A stretch of DNA of 39,333 nt from an uncultured Prevotella sp. (GCA_946548065.1 CAMNPM010000021.1:1-39333), one strand, 5' to 3'. Numbered from the stretch's first letter, positions 28,237 to 37,577 are shown. Made by a program: numbers and translations. Notes: generated by a model from the sequence alone, not told the origin.

Positions 28237-28263
28237 TAATTAGTATTATTTTTGATTGTTGTT

Positions 28264-28300
28264 AAAAAAAACGTGTCTACGGCATTGAGCCATAGACACG
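28264..28300 (-). terminator. Intrinsic terminator of the ABC-lipoprotein operon
   Basis: On the minus strand CGTGTCTA (28300-28293) pairs with TAGACACG (28279-28272), with an additional inner GGC/GCC stem and one mismatch; eight T residues follow (28271-28264). It lies 35 bp after the lipoprotein stop at 28336. Confidence 0.85.
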
Positions 28301-28335
28301 CTACTCGATTTCTTAATGATGCTTTGCCGGTTTGA

Positions 28336-29136
28336 TTATTTGATGAGAGTCTTACGTGCAGCCTCGATCTTGCCCTTGGCTTCTGAAAGCTGGTTCTTGA
28401 ATTCGCTGACAGTTACTGCATTCAGCACGTCCAATGGAGCTAAGGCGTCTGATACAGGCTTGATTTCTGGATCGTACTGTGAGAGGCGCTTTACTGCGTC
28501 AAGAATCAGAACAATGCGGAAAGAGACATTGGCAGCAGCTTCGTCGTTGAATACGCTGAGGAATTTGTCCGAGTTTTGATTGATGGCATAGAGCTGTTCT
28601 ACCAAAGCTGCTGCACCAATCTGCCAGAAGAAGTTGATGCGACCGTTCTTCTCCATTGCATCGTAGAGTGTGGTAGAAGTCTCATAGAGGGTAGCTGCGT
28701 CCTCAATCTCCTTGAAGGAAGGGTCGTTGATGTCGGCAACGAGCTTGGAAATAGCCTTATCGTATTCGTCAGTTGGCATCTCATAGAGTGCGGCTATCTT
28801 CTTGTCAACGCTCAGTGCACTGAGGATGCGATACTTCTCTGCCAGGGTGGTGGCCTCCTCAGCTACGTTGGGATTGAGCAGATACTCGGGCTTCACTTGC
28901 TTTTCTTCCTTGGTCAGAACCAGTCCACCTTCGCCCTGCTGGACGAATGGCAGCTGTGGCAGCTTGGCCATTTCTGCAGCGATGCTGTCGAAGTGCATCT
29001 TGATGCTTGCTTCAATCTGCTGCTGTTCAAAACTCTTCAGAGTGTCTGCCTCTTCTGAGGCTTGGGTCTTCTTGCCTCCGCAAGCAGCAAAGGCGATAGC
29101 TACGAATGCGATAGCTAAAACTGATAATTTCTTCAT
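28336..29136 (-). CDS. Lipoprotein of unknown function
   Basis: A 266-residue lipoprotein (lipobox AFAAC at about 15-19, then GGKKTQASEEAD). The mature part is predominantly helical and charged, without a motif I can assign. It lies 34 bp after the ABC transporter gene on the same strand with no promoter between them and with a strong terminator after it, so it is probably the second gene of that operon and may act with the transporter at the membrane surface. Conserved lipoproteins of this type are found in Bacteroidota, but I know no function. Confidence 0.75.
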   Translation of the reverse strand: MKKLSVLAIAFVAIAFAACGGKKTQASEEADTLKSFEQQQIEASIKMHFDSIAAEMAKLPQLPFVQQGEGGLVLTKEEKQVKPEYLLNPNVAEEATTLAEKYRILSALSVDKKIAALYEMPTDEYDKAISKLVADINDPSFKEIEDAATLYETSTTLYDAMEKNGRINFFWQIGAAALVEQLYAINQNSDKFLSVFNDEAAANVSFRIVLILDAVKRLSQYDPEIKPVSDALAPLDVLNAVTVSEFKNQLSEAKGKIEAARKTLIK

Positions 29137-29170
29137 TTTTTAATTGAATTATTAATTAATACTATGTTAT

Positions 29171-32077
29171 TTAATTCTTTCTGATTAATTTTCCCGGATA
29201 GTCGGTGAGCAGCAGTCCTGCGACAACGGCTCCCATGAGCAGTAGTATGCACAAGTTGAACCAGAGGGTCTTGATGTGCCACCGACCCAGTACTTTCTCA
29301 CTGCTGTAGAACGGAGCTCGTCCGTTGGTGCTTTGCGGAGTAAGGAAGATGCTTCCAGTGCGGGCTACGATGTAGTTGTCGATGACTTCCACCATGCGGG
29401 CCTGGTCGGCTCCCACAACAATCTCCTCCAGCTTCAGATTGTAATTTTCGCGCTTCAGTTGCAGTAGTTCCTCCTTGCCGTGTTCTGAGATAAACCTGGC
29501 TATTTGGGCATCCTGGGCCATCGTGATGGCGTTGCTGCGTCTGGCCAATATGTATTCTGCATCATCGAAATATTGGCTGAGCGACTCATAGGAGTCATCG
29601 CCCTGATAGGGTTGCATCCCGCAGTATTCCGTGAGGACGGGCAGGTTGGTATGTATGACTTCCAGATGCTCGGGCTTCACCTGCCCTGAGCGAATCTTCT
29701 CATTCTTCATGGTTTCCAGCTGCGACTCAAGCTCGTAGAGGAAAGCCATGTTGTAGAACTGCGTCTCGTACTTCTCTTTGTCTCCCTTGTAGAACAACCT
29801 CTCATATTGATTGTCGGTAAACGACGTAACGGCCAGCGCCTCATACGACCATCGCGAGGGTATCAGGTCGCCAATCAGCGGTACATTGCCCGTGGTGCTC
29901 TTTGGGTTCAGGTCGTTAAAACTAACTACAAGGCCGCAAAGCAGTATCTGCGGAATAAGCAGGATGGGGATGCTGATGTAGATAGCCACCACCGAGTTGA
30001 GACATTGTGAGAGCAGCAGTCCTGTGAGGTTAGCAAGAAATGCTGTCACGAACAAGATAATCCACCACGTCCAGAACAGTCCGTAGAGTCCCATGATGGT
30101 GTTGCCAACCAGTATGAACAAGAGTGTTTGTACAAGCGACACACATGCAGTGTAGACTATCTTTGACCAGATATAGCTGGCGTGGGAGAGGTTTAAGAAA
30201 CTTTCGCGCTTCAGCAGGGCTCTGTCCTTGATGATTTCCTCTGCACTGCCACTCATACCAGTAAAGGTGGCTACGATGACAGCCATGAAGAAATAGCTCA
30301 CAAGGTTCTTGTTGTTCATCACCGAATATCCTTCAGGTGGCGCATAGCGTGTCAGCAACGCACAGATGGCTGCCAGCAAGGGTGCCTCCAACAGTGTGAT
30401 GCACAGATACTGGATGTTTGTTATCTTGGTCTTGATGTTGCGCTGCAGGAAGATGCAGAACTGTTTCAGCGCACTGGGCTTCTTCTGGTCGGAATGTGGT
30501 GTGTCGCTGACTTTAGGCTCGTCCATCGGTTCGCGATGCTTCAGGTAAAGCTCGTGCCAGTCCTGAGGACTCATCTTTCGCTCGTCAGAGGGTTCGCCGC
30601 TGTTGCTGAGGGCCTTCTCATCAATGATGTTGAGCACGATTTCCGGATTGACATTACCACACGTCGGACAGGCACTGGTCTCGGCGTCTGCATAGTTGGC
30701 TGCTTCCTTGAAATAGGTAATGGCATCGATGGGGTTGCCGTCGAATACAGGATATCCTCCTCTGTCCAGCAGCCACAGACGGTCAAACAGTTTGTAGACA
30801 TCGCTGGAAGGCTGGTGGATGTTCACCACGATAAGCTTACCTTTTAGCGTCTGTTCCTTCAGCAGGTTGATGACCTTCTCTGTATCGGCCGACGACAGTC
30901 CCGATGTGGGCTCGTCGAGGAAGAGTACGGCAGGCTCGCGTATTAGCTCAAGGGCAATGTTGAGTCGCTTGCGCTGTCCTCCGGAAATATATTTGTTGAT
31001 GGCGGAACCCACCTTCAGGTCTTTGGTGGCATCCAGTCCGAGGTCTTTCAGTGTCTTCATCACCCGACGGTCCAGTTCTTCGTCGGACATACCGGCGAAG
31101 CAGAGCTTGGCGGTGAACCATAGGTTCTGGTAGACAGTGAGCTCCTCGATGAGCAGGTCGTCCTGAGGCACGAAGCCTATCAGGTCTTTGGCTGCAGGCT
31201 CTGAGATATCGTGACCGTTGATGGTTATCGACCCCTCCTGGGGTTTCAGGCTGCCATTGAGTAGGGATAGGAGAGTGGTCTTACCTGTTCCTGAGCCTCC
31301 CATGATGGCAAGCAACTCTCCGCTCTTCAGCGTAAAGCTCAAGTCGTGCATGCCATTATCGCTGTTGGGGAAGCGGAAGTTGATGTTGCGCCCGCAGAAT
31401 TCTACTTTCTCCTCTTGTCTTTCACTCATCCCTTTTACATCGCCCCTGCTTTCATAGGCTCGGATAATCGAAGAGTAGTAGACGGGTTGTCCATTGCTGT
31501 TCTTCAGTACGCTACTGTGTATCCACACCTGATAGGCTCCTGGAAGCACGGGAACGTCGTTTAGCAGCACGGTGTCGCTGCCTAGATAGGTGAAGATAAG
31601 CAATCCGCTAAGGGGGTCGAGTAATGTCTTGACAGTGCCATCGAAGCCGTTGATGTGGTGAAGCATTACATGGTCGTTGGACTTGTTCTCCACATAGTGG
31701 CAGAAGTCGTTGTATTGTTCCTCAGGAATGAAGAACTTCTCGGCCATCGTCTTGAACATGGCATCATTTTTCGTGCTGTCGCTACCGCAGAATTCCATCA
31801 GTCGCAACAGCAGCAGCGCTTCCTCTACGATGCGTATCTTTCCGTGTAGCGCTGAGCATATCGAACTAACAGTCTCCTGAGTGTTCAGATTCTCTGTCAT
31901 CTCATAGGCCATACGCATATCGCTGTAGAGGTCTAAGTAGAGATCGATATTCCTGATTCCGAAATGGTGACGCAGATAACTCACAAGCATTTCCTTGGCT
32001 CGTGTCTCGTCTACTTGCTCTACCTTTCCAAATAGTGCAAAGAGACTAATAAAACTGGATAGTATGATGTCTGTCAT
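29171..32077 (-). CDS. ABCG-type ABC transporter: TerB-like N-terminus, ATPase and permease
   Basis: A 968-residue single-chain half transporter. Residues about 1-125 look like a helical TerB-type domain (SLFALFGKVEQVDETRAKEMLVSY); about 125-215 are unassigned. The ATPase (about 225-450) has Walker A GGSGTGKTT (about 259-267), signature ISGGQRKRL and Walker B with DEPTSGL (about 384-392). A CPTCG motif follows at about 474. The permease (about 540-960) has an ABC2 helix block, a long soluble insert between the last helices (about 745-925) and a final TM helix. The ATPase-first order is that of ABCG/White exporters. The substrate is unknown. A weak -7 box (TAAATTTG, 32102-32095) lies just upstream. 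Confidence 0.83.
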   Translation of the reverse strand: MTDIILSSFISLFALFGKVEQVDETRAKEMLVSYLRHHFGIRNIDLYLDLYSDMRMAYEMTENLNTQETVSSICSALHGKIRIVEEALLLLRLMEFCGSDSTKNDAMFKTMAEKFFIPEEQYNDFCHYVENKSNDHVMLHHINGFDGTVKTLLDPLSGLLIFTYLGSDTVLLNDVPVLPGAYQVWIHSSVLKNSNGQPVYYSSIIRAYESRGDVKGMSERQEEKVEFCGRNINFRFPNSDNGMHDLSFTLKSGELLAIMGGSGTGKTTLLSLLNGSLKPQEGSITINGHDISEPAAKDLIGFVPQDDLLIEELTVYQNLWFTAKLCFAGMSDEELDRRVMKTLKDLGLDATKDLKVGSAINKYISGGQRKRLNIALELIREPAVLFLDEPTSGLSSADTEKVINLLKEQTLKGKLIVVNIHQPSSDVYKLFDRLWLLDRGGYPVFDGNPIDAITYFKEAANYADAETSACPTCGNVNPEIVLNIIDEKALSNSGEPSDERKMSPQDWHELYLKHREPMDEPKVSDTPHSDQKKPSALKQFCIFLQRNIKTKITNIQYLCITLLEAPLLAAICALLTRYAPPEGYSVMNNKNLVSYFFMAVIVATFTGMSGSAEEIIKDRALLKRESFLNLSHASYIWSKIVYTACVSLVQTLLFILVGNTIMGLYGLFWTWWIILFVTAFLANLTGLLLSQCLNSVVAIYISIPILLIPQILLCGLVVSFNDLNPKSTTGNVPLIGDLIPSRWSYEALAVTSFTDNQYERLFYKGDKEKYETQFYNMAFLYELESQLETMKNEKIRSGQVKPEHLEVIHTNLPVLTEYCGMQPYQGDDSYESLSQYFDDAEYILARRSNAITMAQDAQIARFISEHGKEELLQLKRENYNLKLEEIVVGADQARMVEVIDNYIVARTGSIFLTPQSTNGRAPFYSSEKVLGRWHIKTLWFNLCILLLMGAVVAGLLLTDYPGKLIRKN

Positions 32078-32094
32078 TTCTTATTTTAGGTTTG

Positions 32095-32102
32095 CAAATT
32101 TA
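32095..32102 (-). promoter_or_regulatory. Possible -7 box of the ABC transporter operon
   Basis: TAAATTTG on the minus strand, 17 bases upstream of the start at 32077. The nearest TTTG upstream is 23 bp away, longer than the usual 20, so this is a weaker call. Confidence 0.45.
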
Positions 32103-32197
32103 TTAAAAATATTAGACTAGCACTACAAAGGGCGGGTTAAAAAATATTAAATGGACAATTAAACGAAAAAATATCGGACTGTTAGCACTCTTTTTTG

Positions 32198-32205
32198 TAA
32201 CTTTG
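32198..32205 (+). promoter_or_regulatory. -7 box of the secreted-protein gene
   Basis: TAACTTTG preceded by a T6 run and followed by GCAC; about 30 bases upstream of the ATG at 32236. No -33 element at 20 bp. Confidence 0.6.
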
Positions 32206-32235
32206 CACATTCTAATAGGAAAGTAGACCATTTTT

Positions 32236-32937
32236 ATGATACGCAGATATATTGTTGCTTTTGCTTTAGTTTTGTTAGGTTTCCTCCCTGCATCTTCTGT
32301 CTGGGCTCAGCAAAACGTCCGTTTTACCGATTTGCCTCTTACGCTGACTCCTGAGGAGATGATTCGTTCTCTGGAGGCTAAAGGAATGCACTTGGTGATG
32401 GGAACCGGCATCCCCAATACCTATCGTCTCACGGCTCAGATTGCTGGACTTTTTGTCACGCTCGACATCAACTGCTCGCGCGATACGATGCACATCGAAC
32501 AGATGCATCTCTCCACCCAGCCAGCTAAACGCTCGTTGCATGATGACTATAAGGCTATGATGCACTGGATGCAGACTCACTATGGTGCGCCAGACTGGGA
32601 GTCGTTTGTCCGTAGTCACCCCTTTGCCCGCTGGTATGTTGGCTTCGATCGCGACATCGTGCTTATAGCTACAGCTAAGTCTACCATCGAGGTGTGGTTT
32701 TACAACAATCATCATCAGCGGCATTTCGACTACTATGCTATCCTTAAGTATTGCGAGCAGCATCCTGTCGACTCAGCACCCCATCTGACGGCGCGCGAGA
32801 GTGTCACTTGGCGTAGTGCTACACCACCCACCGCAAAAAAGAAGTCTTCTAAACGCCATTTGCGCAAGAAGACTTCTAAGCGGAAGACTAAGAGAGGAAA
32901 CCGAGCAAAGCACCGGCGGCAACGGCGGAGCCGATAA
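32236..32937 (+). CDS. Secreted protein of unknown function with a highly basic tail
   Basis: A 233-residue protein: signal peptide (about 1-24, ending SSVWAQ), a globular part (about 25-190) without a family I recognise, and a tail (about 198-233) almost entirely Lys, Arg, Ser and Thr. The last 50 bp overlap the 3' end of the convergent oadB gene, and the first half of the tail is encoded by the oadB terminator hairpin (32840-32877). The tail may therefore be a recent readthrough extension after loss of an earlier stop, and not a selected nucleic-acid-binding domain. The gene has its own promoter. Confidence 0.65.
   Translation: MIRRYIVAFALVLLGFLPASSVWAQQNVRFTDLPLTLTPEEMIRSLEAKGMHLVMGTGIPNTYRLTAQIAGLFVTLDINCSRDTMHIEQMHLSTQPAKRSLHDDYKAMMHWMQTHYGAPDWESFVRSHPFARWYVGFDRDIVLIATAKSTIEVWFYNNHHQRHFDYYAILKYCEQHPVDSAPHLTARESVTWRSATPPTAKKKSSKRHLRKKTSKRKTKRGNRAKHRRQRRSR
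32834..32877 (-). terminator. Intrinsic terminator of oadB inside the convergent gene
   Basis: AGAAGTCTTCT (32840-32850) and AGAAGACTTCT (32867-32877) are exact reverse complements. On the minus strand the hairpin begins 11 bp after the oadB stop and is followed by TTTTTT (32840-32835). It lies wholly within the coding region of the + strand gene. Confidence 0.7.
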
Positions 32938-34039
32938 CACCAGCCACATTCGGACCCATAGCGTGCATCAGCAGGAAGTTGTGGCGGTCGTATTCCAGTC
33001 CTAAGTTATTTGAGATGCGTGCTGCCATAGGTACGGCACTCACGCCGGCATTTCCTATCAGCGGGTTCAGCTTTTTGTCCTTGGGAAGGAACACGTTCAT
33101 CAGCTTGACGAACAGCACACCACTCATCGTGGCAATAATGAAAGCACCGGCACCAATGGCGAAGATGTAGATGGTGTTCATGGTCAGAAACTCTGATGCC
33201 TGCGTCGAACAGCCCACAGTCAGTCCCAGCAGCATGACCACGATGTCGTTGAGGGCAGCACCTGCCGTCTTGGCCAGACGGGTGGTCTTGCCGCTCTCCT
33301 TCAACAGGTTGCCAAAGAACAGCATACCCAGCAGGGGAAGACCTGAGGGGACGATGAACGTAGTGAGCAGCAGGCCCACGATGGGAAACAGGATGCGCTC
33401 GGTCTGGCTTACCTGACGGCCAGGCTTCATCTTGATGACGCGCTCTTTCTTGGTGGTCAGCAGACGCATCAAGGGCGGCTGAATCAGCGGCACCAGTGCC
33501 ATATAGCTATAGGCACATACCGCGATGGCTCCCATCAGGTTGGGCGAGAGCTTGGAGCTCAGGAAGATAGCCGTAGGACCGTCAGCACCACCGATGATGG
33601 CGATACCGGCAGCCTGGTTGGGCTCAAAGCCCAGAGCCAGCGCGAACATATAGGCGCCAAAGATGCCAAACTGTGCTGCTGCACCGATGAGCATCAGCTT
33701 GGGATTGGCCAACAGGGCCGAGAAGTCGGTCATTGCACCGATGCCCAGGAAGATAAGAGGCGGATACCACCCTTGTCGCACTCCCTGATAGAAGATGTTC
33801 AGCACCGAGTTGTCCTCATAGAGACCAATCTCCAGTCCTGCGTCTGCACGGAAGGGTATGTTGCCAAGGATGATGCCTAATCCGATGGGTACGAGCAGCA
33901 GGGGTTCAAAGTCCTTCTTGATGGCAAGCCAGATGAAGAAGGCACCTACTGCTATCATGATGAGGTTGCCTGCCGACACGTTGGCAAAGCCAGTGTAGGT
34001 CAGGAACTCATTGAAGTTTTCTACGATAAATTGCCACAT
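32888..34039 (-). CDS. oadB: Na+-pumping decarboxylase beta subunit (OadB/MmdB)
   Basis: A 383-residue inner-membrane protein with about ten hydrophobic segments and the conserved OadB blocks GADGPTAIFLSSKL and GNAGVSAVPMAARISNN. It couples decarboxylation of carboxybiotin to Na+ export in oxaloacetate, methylmalonyl-CoA and glutaconyl-CoA decarboxylases. The nearby methylmalonyl-CoA mutase makes methylmalonyl-CoA, in the succinate-to-propionate route, the likelier substrate. It lies 4 bp after the biotin carrier gene and is the last gene of the operon, followed by a terminator hairpin. Confidence 0.93.
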   Translation of the reverse strand: MWQFIVENFNEFLTYTGFANVSAGNLIMIAVGAFFIWLAIKKDFEPLLLVPIGLGIILGNIPFRADAGLEIGLYEDNSVLNIFYQGVRQGWYPPLIFLGIGAMTDFSALLANPKLMLIGAAAQFGIFGAYMFALALGFEPNQAAGIAIIGGADGPTAIFLSSKLSPNLMGAIAVCAYSYMALVPLIQPPLMRLLTTKKERVIKMKPGRQVSQTERILFPIVGLLLTTFIVPSGLPLLGMLFFGNLLKESGKTTRLAKTAGAALNDIVVMLLGLTVGCSTQASEFLTMNTIYIFAIGAGAFIIATMSGVLFVKLMNVFLPKDKKLNPLIGNAGVSAVPMAARISNNLGLEYDRHNFLLMHAMGPNVAGVIGSAVAAGALLGFLS

Positions 34040-34043
34040 AGTC

Positions 34044-34502
34044 TTATCCTATTGTTAAAAGTACGGCGCCTTCCATCACTGAGTCACCTGGGGTGACAAC
34101 AACCGAGGTAACGGTGCCGGCATATTCGGCTTCAATGTTATTCTGCATCTTCATAGCCTCCAGCACAATGACTACATCACCAACAGCCACCGTATCGCCC
34201 ACCTTCACGTTGATGGTGGTAATGGTGCCGGGAAGCGGAGCCTTGACCGGATTGCCTGCTCCTGCAGGAGCAGCAGGCTGCGCGGCTACAGGGGCAGCGG
34301 CTACAGGGGCGGCGGATGCCACTGGCTTTGGAGCCTCGACCTTGGGTTTTACGATAGTGGGATGCTTGGCAGCATTGATGGGCTGCTGCAACTCAACTTC
34401 GAACGGTATACCGTTGACATTCACTTTAGCGATGTTGCCTTCTACTTCTTCAATCTCTACTTCGTAGTCAACACCTTGTACTTTATATTGATACTTGTTC
34501 AT
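34044..34502 (-). CDS. Biotin carboxyl carrier subunit of the Na+-pumping decarboxylase
   Basis: A 152-residue protein: N-terminal region (1-45), an Ala/Pro-rich flexible linker (about 48-85, repeated PVAA-type sequence) and a C-terminal biotinyl domain with the modification motif EAMKMQ, whose central Lys takes biotin. The carrier moves the carboxyl group from the carboxyltransferase to the membrane pump. It lies between the OadG and OadB genes, the usual order in Bacteroidota. Confidence 0.92.
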   Translation of the reverse strand: MNKYQYKVQGVDYEVEIEEVEGNIAKVNVNGIPFEVELQQPINAAKHPTIVKPKVEAPKPVASAAPVAAAPVAAQPAAPAGAGNPVKAPLPGTITTINVKVGDTVAVGDVVIVLEAMKMQNNIEAEYAGTVTSVVVTPGDSVMEGAVLLTIG

Positions 34503-34534
34503 TTCTTTAAACTCTAAACTTTAAACTCTAAACT

Positions 34535-35572
34535 TTATTTCAACTCTGGGCCAGTGGGGATTCGCGGAGCCTGGTGCGTGGTGGGCAGCATGGGCTCGTG
34601 GAAATGGGTCATCTGCTGGTATTCATCGTCCCAGCCAGTCTCCTTCGACTTGATGGTGATGATGCCCGACTCCACATCGTGTACATCGTCTTCATACTGC
34701 TTCAGGGCCATACCGATTACGGCCATGTAAACCTCGCGGTCGATACCCTTCGAGTCGAAGCCGTCCTTGAGGATAACACCCGTCTTGTGGCCTACCTCAA
34801 TGGTCTTCTCCACCGTCTTGGTGATGGGCTTGATAGGCTGTTGGTTGATGACCTTCTTGGCCATCTCCTGGTGACGCATGAACATGCCGAACAGCGTGAA
34901 GAATATCCACAGCAGAGCCAGACAGAAGAACACGATGCCCATAGCCATCAGTGCCATACCGAAGCCATAAGGGTCTTCGCGCTTGAACTTCTCCACCTTC
35001 GACTCGCTGACCACCGTCTGGTTCTGAATACAGGGCGTCACGCGGTCTGCCGATTTCACTTCCCAGTCTGCTGCTGTCCCGTTGTTGGCAATGCGGGCAT
35101 ACGACTGGTCTTTTTCCAGCACAGGCACCGACACCGAGTCTATAAGCTGGGTGGCATTACCGTTGTAGAGTCCAATCCATAGCGGCTTGTTGCTTTCTAC
35201 AGGGACAGACAAGTGCAGTGTTCCCTCTGAGGGACGGCTGTTCAGATGGAATACAATGAGTTGGCGTCCGCTGAGGTTGGTGCGCACATCGCCACTAGGT
35301 ATTTGGCTCATGCGCTTCACTCTCTCGGGTACGCTCATTTGCTTGTCGAGTACAGAACGGTCGGTGGTCAGGTACATGCCACGAATGTTGTAGGTGGAGT
35401 GTGAGATGTTGGCAATCTCAACCCACGCATTCCGCGCTCCGTATTCGTCAATCAGGCTTGACTCGTTCTGTGTCATCACTTCGTTCAGCTTGATGCTGGC
35501 ATCCATCTGTGCCATCATCGGAAGTGACACAAGGCCGAGGAATAAGCCCGTCAGGAATCCGATTCTTTTCAT
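34535..35572 (-). CDS. OadG-type subunit with N-terminal lamin-tail-like domain
   Basis: A 345-residue protein, much longer than the ~80-residue classical OadG gamma subunit. A signal peptide (to about MMAQ) is followed by a beta-domain resembling the lamin-tail domain (about 25-115, KLNEVMTQNESSLIDEYGARNAWVEI), more beta-sheet, then a single TM helix (about 207-233) and a cytoplasmic tail of charged and proline-rich sequence. OadG anchors and assembles the decarboxylase; the extracytoplasmic addition would face the periplasm. It lies 37 bp after the AspT-type gene and 32 bp before the biotin carrier gene, with no promoter visible, so it belongs to one operon with both. Confidence 0.8.
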   Translation of the reverse strand: MKRIGFLTGLFLGLVSLPMMAQMDASIKLNEVMTQNESSLIDEYGARNAWVEIANISHSTYNIRGMYLTTDRSVLDKQMSVPERVKRMSQIPSGDVRTNLSGRQLIVFHLNSRPSEGTLHLSVPVESNKPLWIGLYNGNATQLIDSVSVPVLEKDQSYARIANNGTAADWEVKSADRVTPCIQNQTVVSESKVEKFKREDPYGFGMALMAMGIVFFCLALLWIFFTLFGMFMRHQEMAKKVINQQPIKPITKTVEKTIEVGHKTGVILKDGFDSKGIDREVYMAVIGMALKQYEDDVHDVESGIITIKSKETGWDDEYQQMTHFHEPMLPTTHQAPRIPTGPELK

Positions 35573-35609
35573 TTGTTTTTGTCTATTGTGTATTATTATA
35601 TGTTTATAT

Positions 35610-37304
35610 CTAGCCGCAGAAGAACAGCACTACAATCTGTGCCGTGAAGATGCGCAGGAACATCGAGAGTGGATATACCGTCGAATAGCCCACTGCTGGA
35701 GCCTCTTTCGAGCATACGCTGTTGGCATAGGCCAGTGCGGGAGGGTCGGTATACGTACCTGCTATCATACCCATCAGGGTGAAGTAGTTGAACTTGAACT
35801 TCAGTCGGGCAAAGGTGCCTACTATCAGGATGGGAATCACCGTAATGAGGAAACCCGTCAGCACGTAGAGCAGTCCGTTGCCTTCGACCACCGTCTCAAA
35901 GAAGTTGGCACCAGCTTTGATACCTACTGAGGCCAGGAACAGCACCAGTCCTATCTCGCGCAGCATCATATTAGCTGATGTTGTCGTGTAGGTTACCAGA
36001 TGTATTTTGTAGCCGTAGCGGCCTATCAGGATGGCAATGATTAGTGGGCCGCCGGCAATACCCAGCTTCATCGGTACGGGCATACCGGGTATGGCGATGG
36101 GCAGCGAACCGAAGATGATACCGATGATGATGCCTACGAAGATGGTGGCAATGTTGGGCGCGTTCAGACGACGGATCGAGTTACCCATCTTGTTGGTCAC
36201 GCGGTCAACGGCATCCTCCGGGCCTACCACCATAATCCTGTCACCAACCTGCAGAGGCAGTGTGGGGGTGGCGAAAATGTCCATGCCCTGACGGGTGACA
36301 CGCGTCACGTTGACACCATAGACACTTGAGAAGTGCATTGATCCCAGCGTCTTGCCGTTGATTTTCGAGTTGGTGATGAGTATTCGCTTCGACACCAACG
36401 GCTGGTCAGACTGTTCGAAGTCAATGTCCAGCTTCGGACCGATAAAGGCCATGATAGCCTCATGGTCGGCTTCGGCACAGACTATCAGCATCTGGTCGCC
36501 CAGATGGAAGATGGTGTCACGGTTGGGGATACAGAGTTCTCCTTGATGCACCAGACGGGACACCACGAAGTCGCGGTTCAGGAAGTTATGAACCTGCAGC
36601 AGCGTCTTGCCCTCCAGATATTTGTTCGATACCTCAAGGTGCATCTTGTAGGGTTTCTTGTTGGTGTTGGTCTCTTCTTGTGCTTTCAATGCCTCTTCTT
36701 CCTTGCTCATGCTAATCGAGCATATATACCTTATTAATATAGTAGCTCCGATGATGCCAAGTACACCCAGAGGGTAGGCGCAGGCATAGGCTGAGGCAAT
36801 GTGGGGAGCACCGCCTTGACCAAACACAGTGTTCAGGGCCTCGTTGGCAGCACCAAGTCCGGGCGTGTTGGTTACGGCTCCATACAGCGTTCCTACCATC
36901 ATCGGCAGAGAGGTGTTGTCGCTGGTGTCGAAGAAGACGAAGTAGCACCCGAACATCACCAGGATGTTCAGCAGAATCATCGTTGCTGCCAGCCCGTTGA
37001 GCTTGATACCGGCAGTGCCGAAGCTCTCAAAGAAACCAGGACCTACCTGCATACCAATCATAAACACAAACAGAATCAGACCGAAGTCCTGAATGAAAGT
37101 CAGAATGGGTGTTGGGGCAGTAAACCCGAAGTGTCCTGCTACAATACCGGCAAACAGCACAAAGGTAACACCAAGCGAGATGCCTCCCACTTTAATCTTA
37201 CCTAGGTAAACACCTACGGCGATGACAATTGCATACAGCAATGCAATATGTGCTACCGAATCAGTCGATGTGAATAGATCTTTTAGCCATTGAAATGTTT
37301 CCAT
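35610..37304 (-). CDS. AspT/YidE/YbjL-family transporter
   Basis: About 564 residues: two blocks of about five TM helices (about 10-190 and 390-564) flank two RCK_C (TrkA-C) domains (about 210-380; [37 protein letters not shown]). This is the AspT/AAEx aspartate:alanine exchanger family architecture. Lying first in the decarboxylase operon and divergent from methylmalonyl-CoA mutase, it may exchange dicarboxylates such as succinate or aspartate; this is inference. The open frame reaches 37361 but passes the -7 box (37336-37329), so I place the start at the ATG at 37304, with 37313 as the alternative. Confidence 0.85.
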   Translation of the reverse strand: METFQWLKDLFTSTDSVAHIALLYAIVIAVGVYLGKIKVGGISLGVTFVLFAGIVAGHFGFTAPTPILTFIQDFGLILFVFMIGMQVGPGFFESFGTAGIKLNGLAATMILLNILVMFGCYFVFFDTSDNTSLPMMVGTLYGAVTNTPGLGAANEALNTVFGQGGAPHIASAYACAYPLGVLGIIGATILIRYICSISMSKEEEALKAQEETNTNKKPYKMHLEVSNKYLEGKTLLQVHNFLNRDFVVSRLVHQGELCIPNRDTIFHLGDQMLIVCAEADHEAIMAFIGPKLDIDFEQSDQPLVSKRILITNSKINGKTLGSMHFSSVYGVNVTRVTRQGMDIFATPTLPLQVGDRIMVVGPEDAVDRVTNKMGNSIRRLNAPNIATIFVGIIIGIIFGSLPIAIPGMPVPMKLGIAGGPLIIAILIGRYGYKIHLVTYTTTSANMMLREIGLVLFLASVGIKAGANFFETVVEGNGLLYVLTGFLITVIPILIVGTFARLKFKFNYFTLMGMIAGTYTDPPALAYANSVCSKEAPAVGYSTVYPLSMFLRIFTAQIVVLFFCG

Positions 37305-37328
37305 AACATACATTGTCGAAATTGGCTG

Positions 37329-37336
37329 CAAAATTA
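37329..37336 (-). promoter_or_regulatory. -7 box of the AspT-decarboxylase operon
   Basis: TAATTTTG on the minus strand. A TTG is found 22 bp upstream (37361-37359), slightly longer than the usual spacing. Confidence 0.55.
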
Positions 37337-37494
37337 CTAAATATTTGCTCAATTCCTGCAACTTTGTGCAACTATTATTCCGTTTTTTGCTTTTTTTGCA
37401 TTTCTCTCACTTACAGTGTCTCTTCGTACGCATCTGAAAGTGAAGTACGGAAATCTTGCGAAAGTTGAATAAAGATGAAATAATTATTAAAAAG

Positions 37495-37526
37495 TTCGTT
37501 CATTCCAAAATTAGTTGTTACCTTTG
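37495..37526 (+). promoter_or_regulatory. Promoter of the methylmalonyl-CoA mutase gene
   Basis: TACCTTTG (37519-37526), with TTCG (37495-37498) 20 bp upstream in the -33 position. Leader of about 45 bases to the ATG at 37578. No structure resembling a cobalamin riboswitch is visible in 37337-37577. Confidence 0.6.
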
Positions 37527-37577
37527 TGGGCTGTAACGCTAAAACATTATATAATAATACAAAACGTATAACATTTT

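Noticed and set aside
32840..32877. The hairpin as a regulatory operator of the + strand gene
   Set aside because: Its place 11 bp after the oadB stop, with a T6 run on that strand, is explained by a terminator.
37337..37577. A cobalamin riboswitch upstream of the mutase gene
   Set aside because: I find no B12-box-like sequence or long stems, and the leader after the predicted start site is only about 45 bases.
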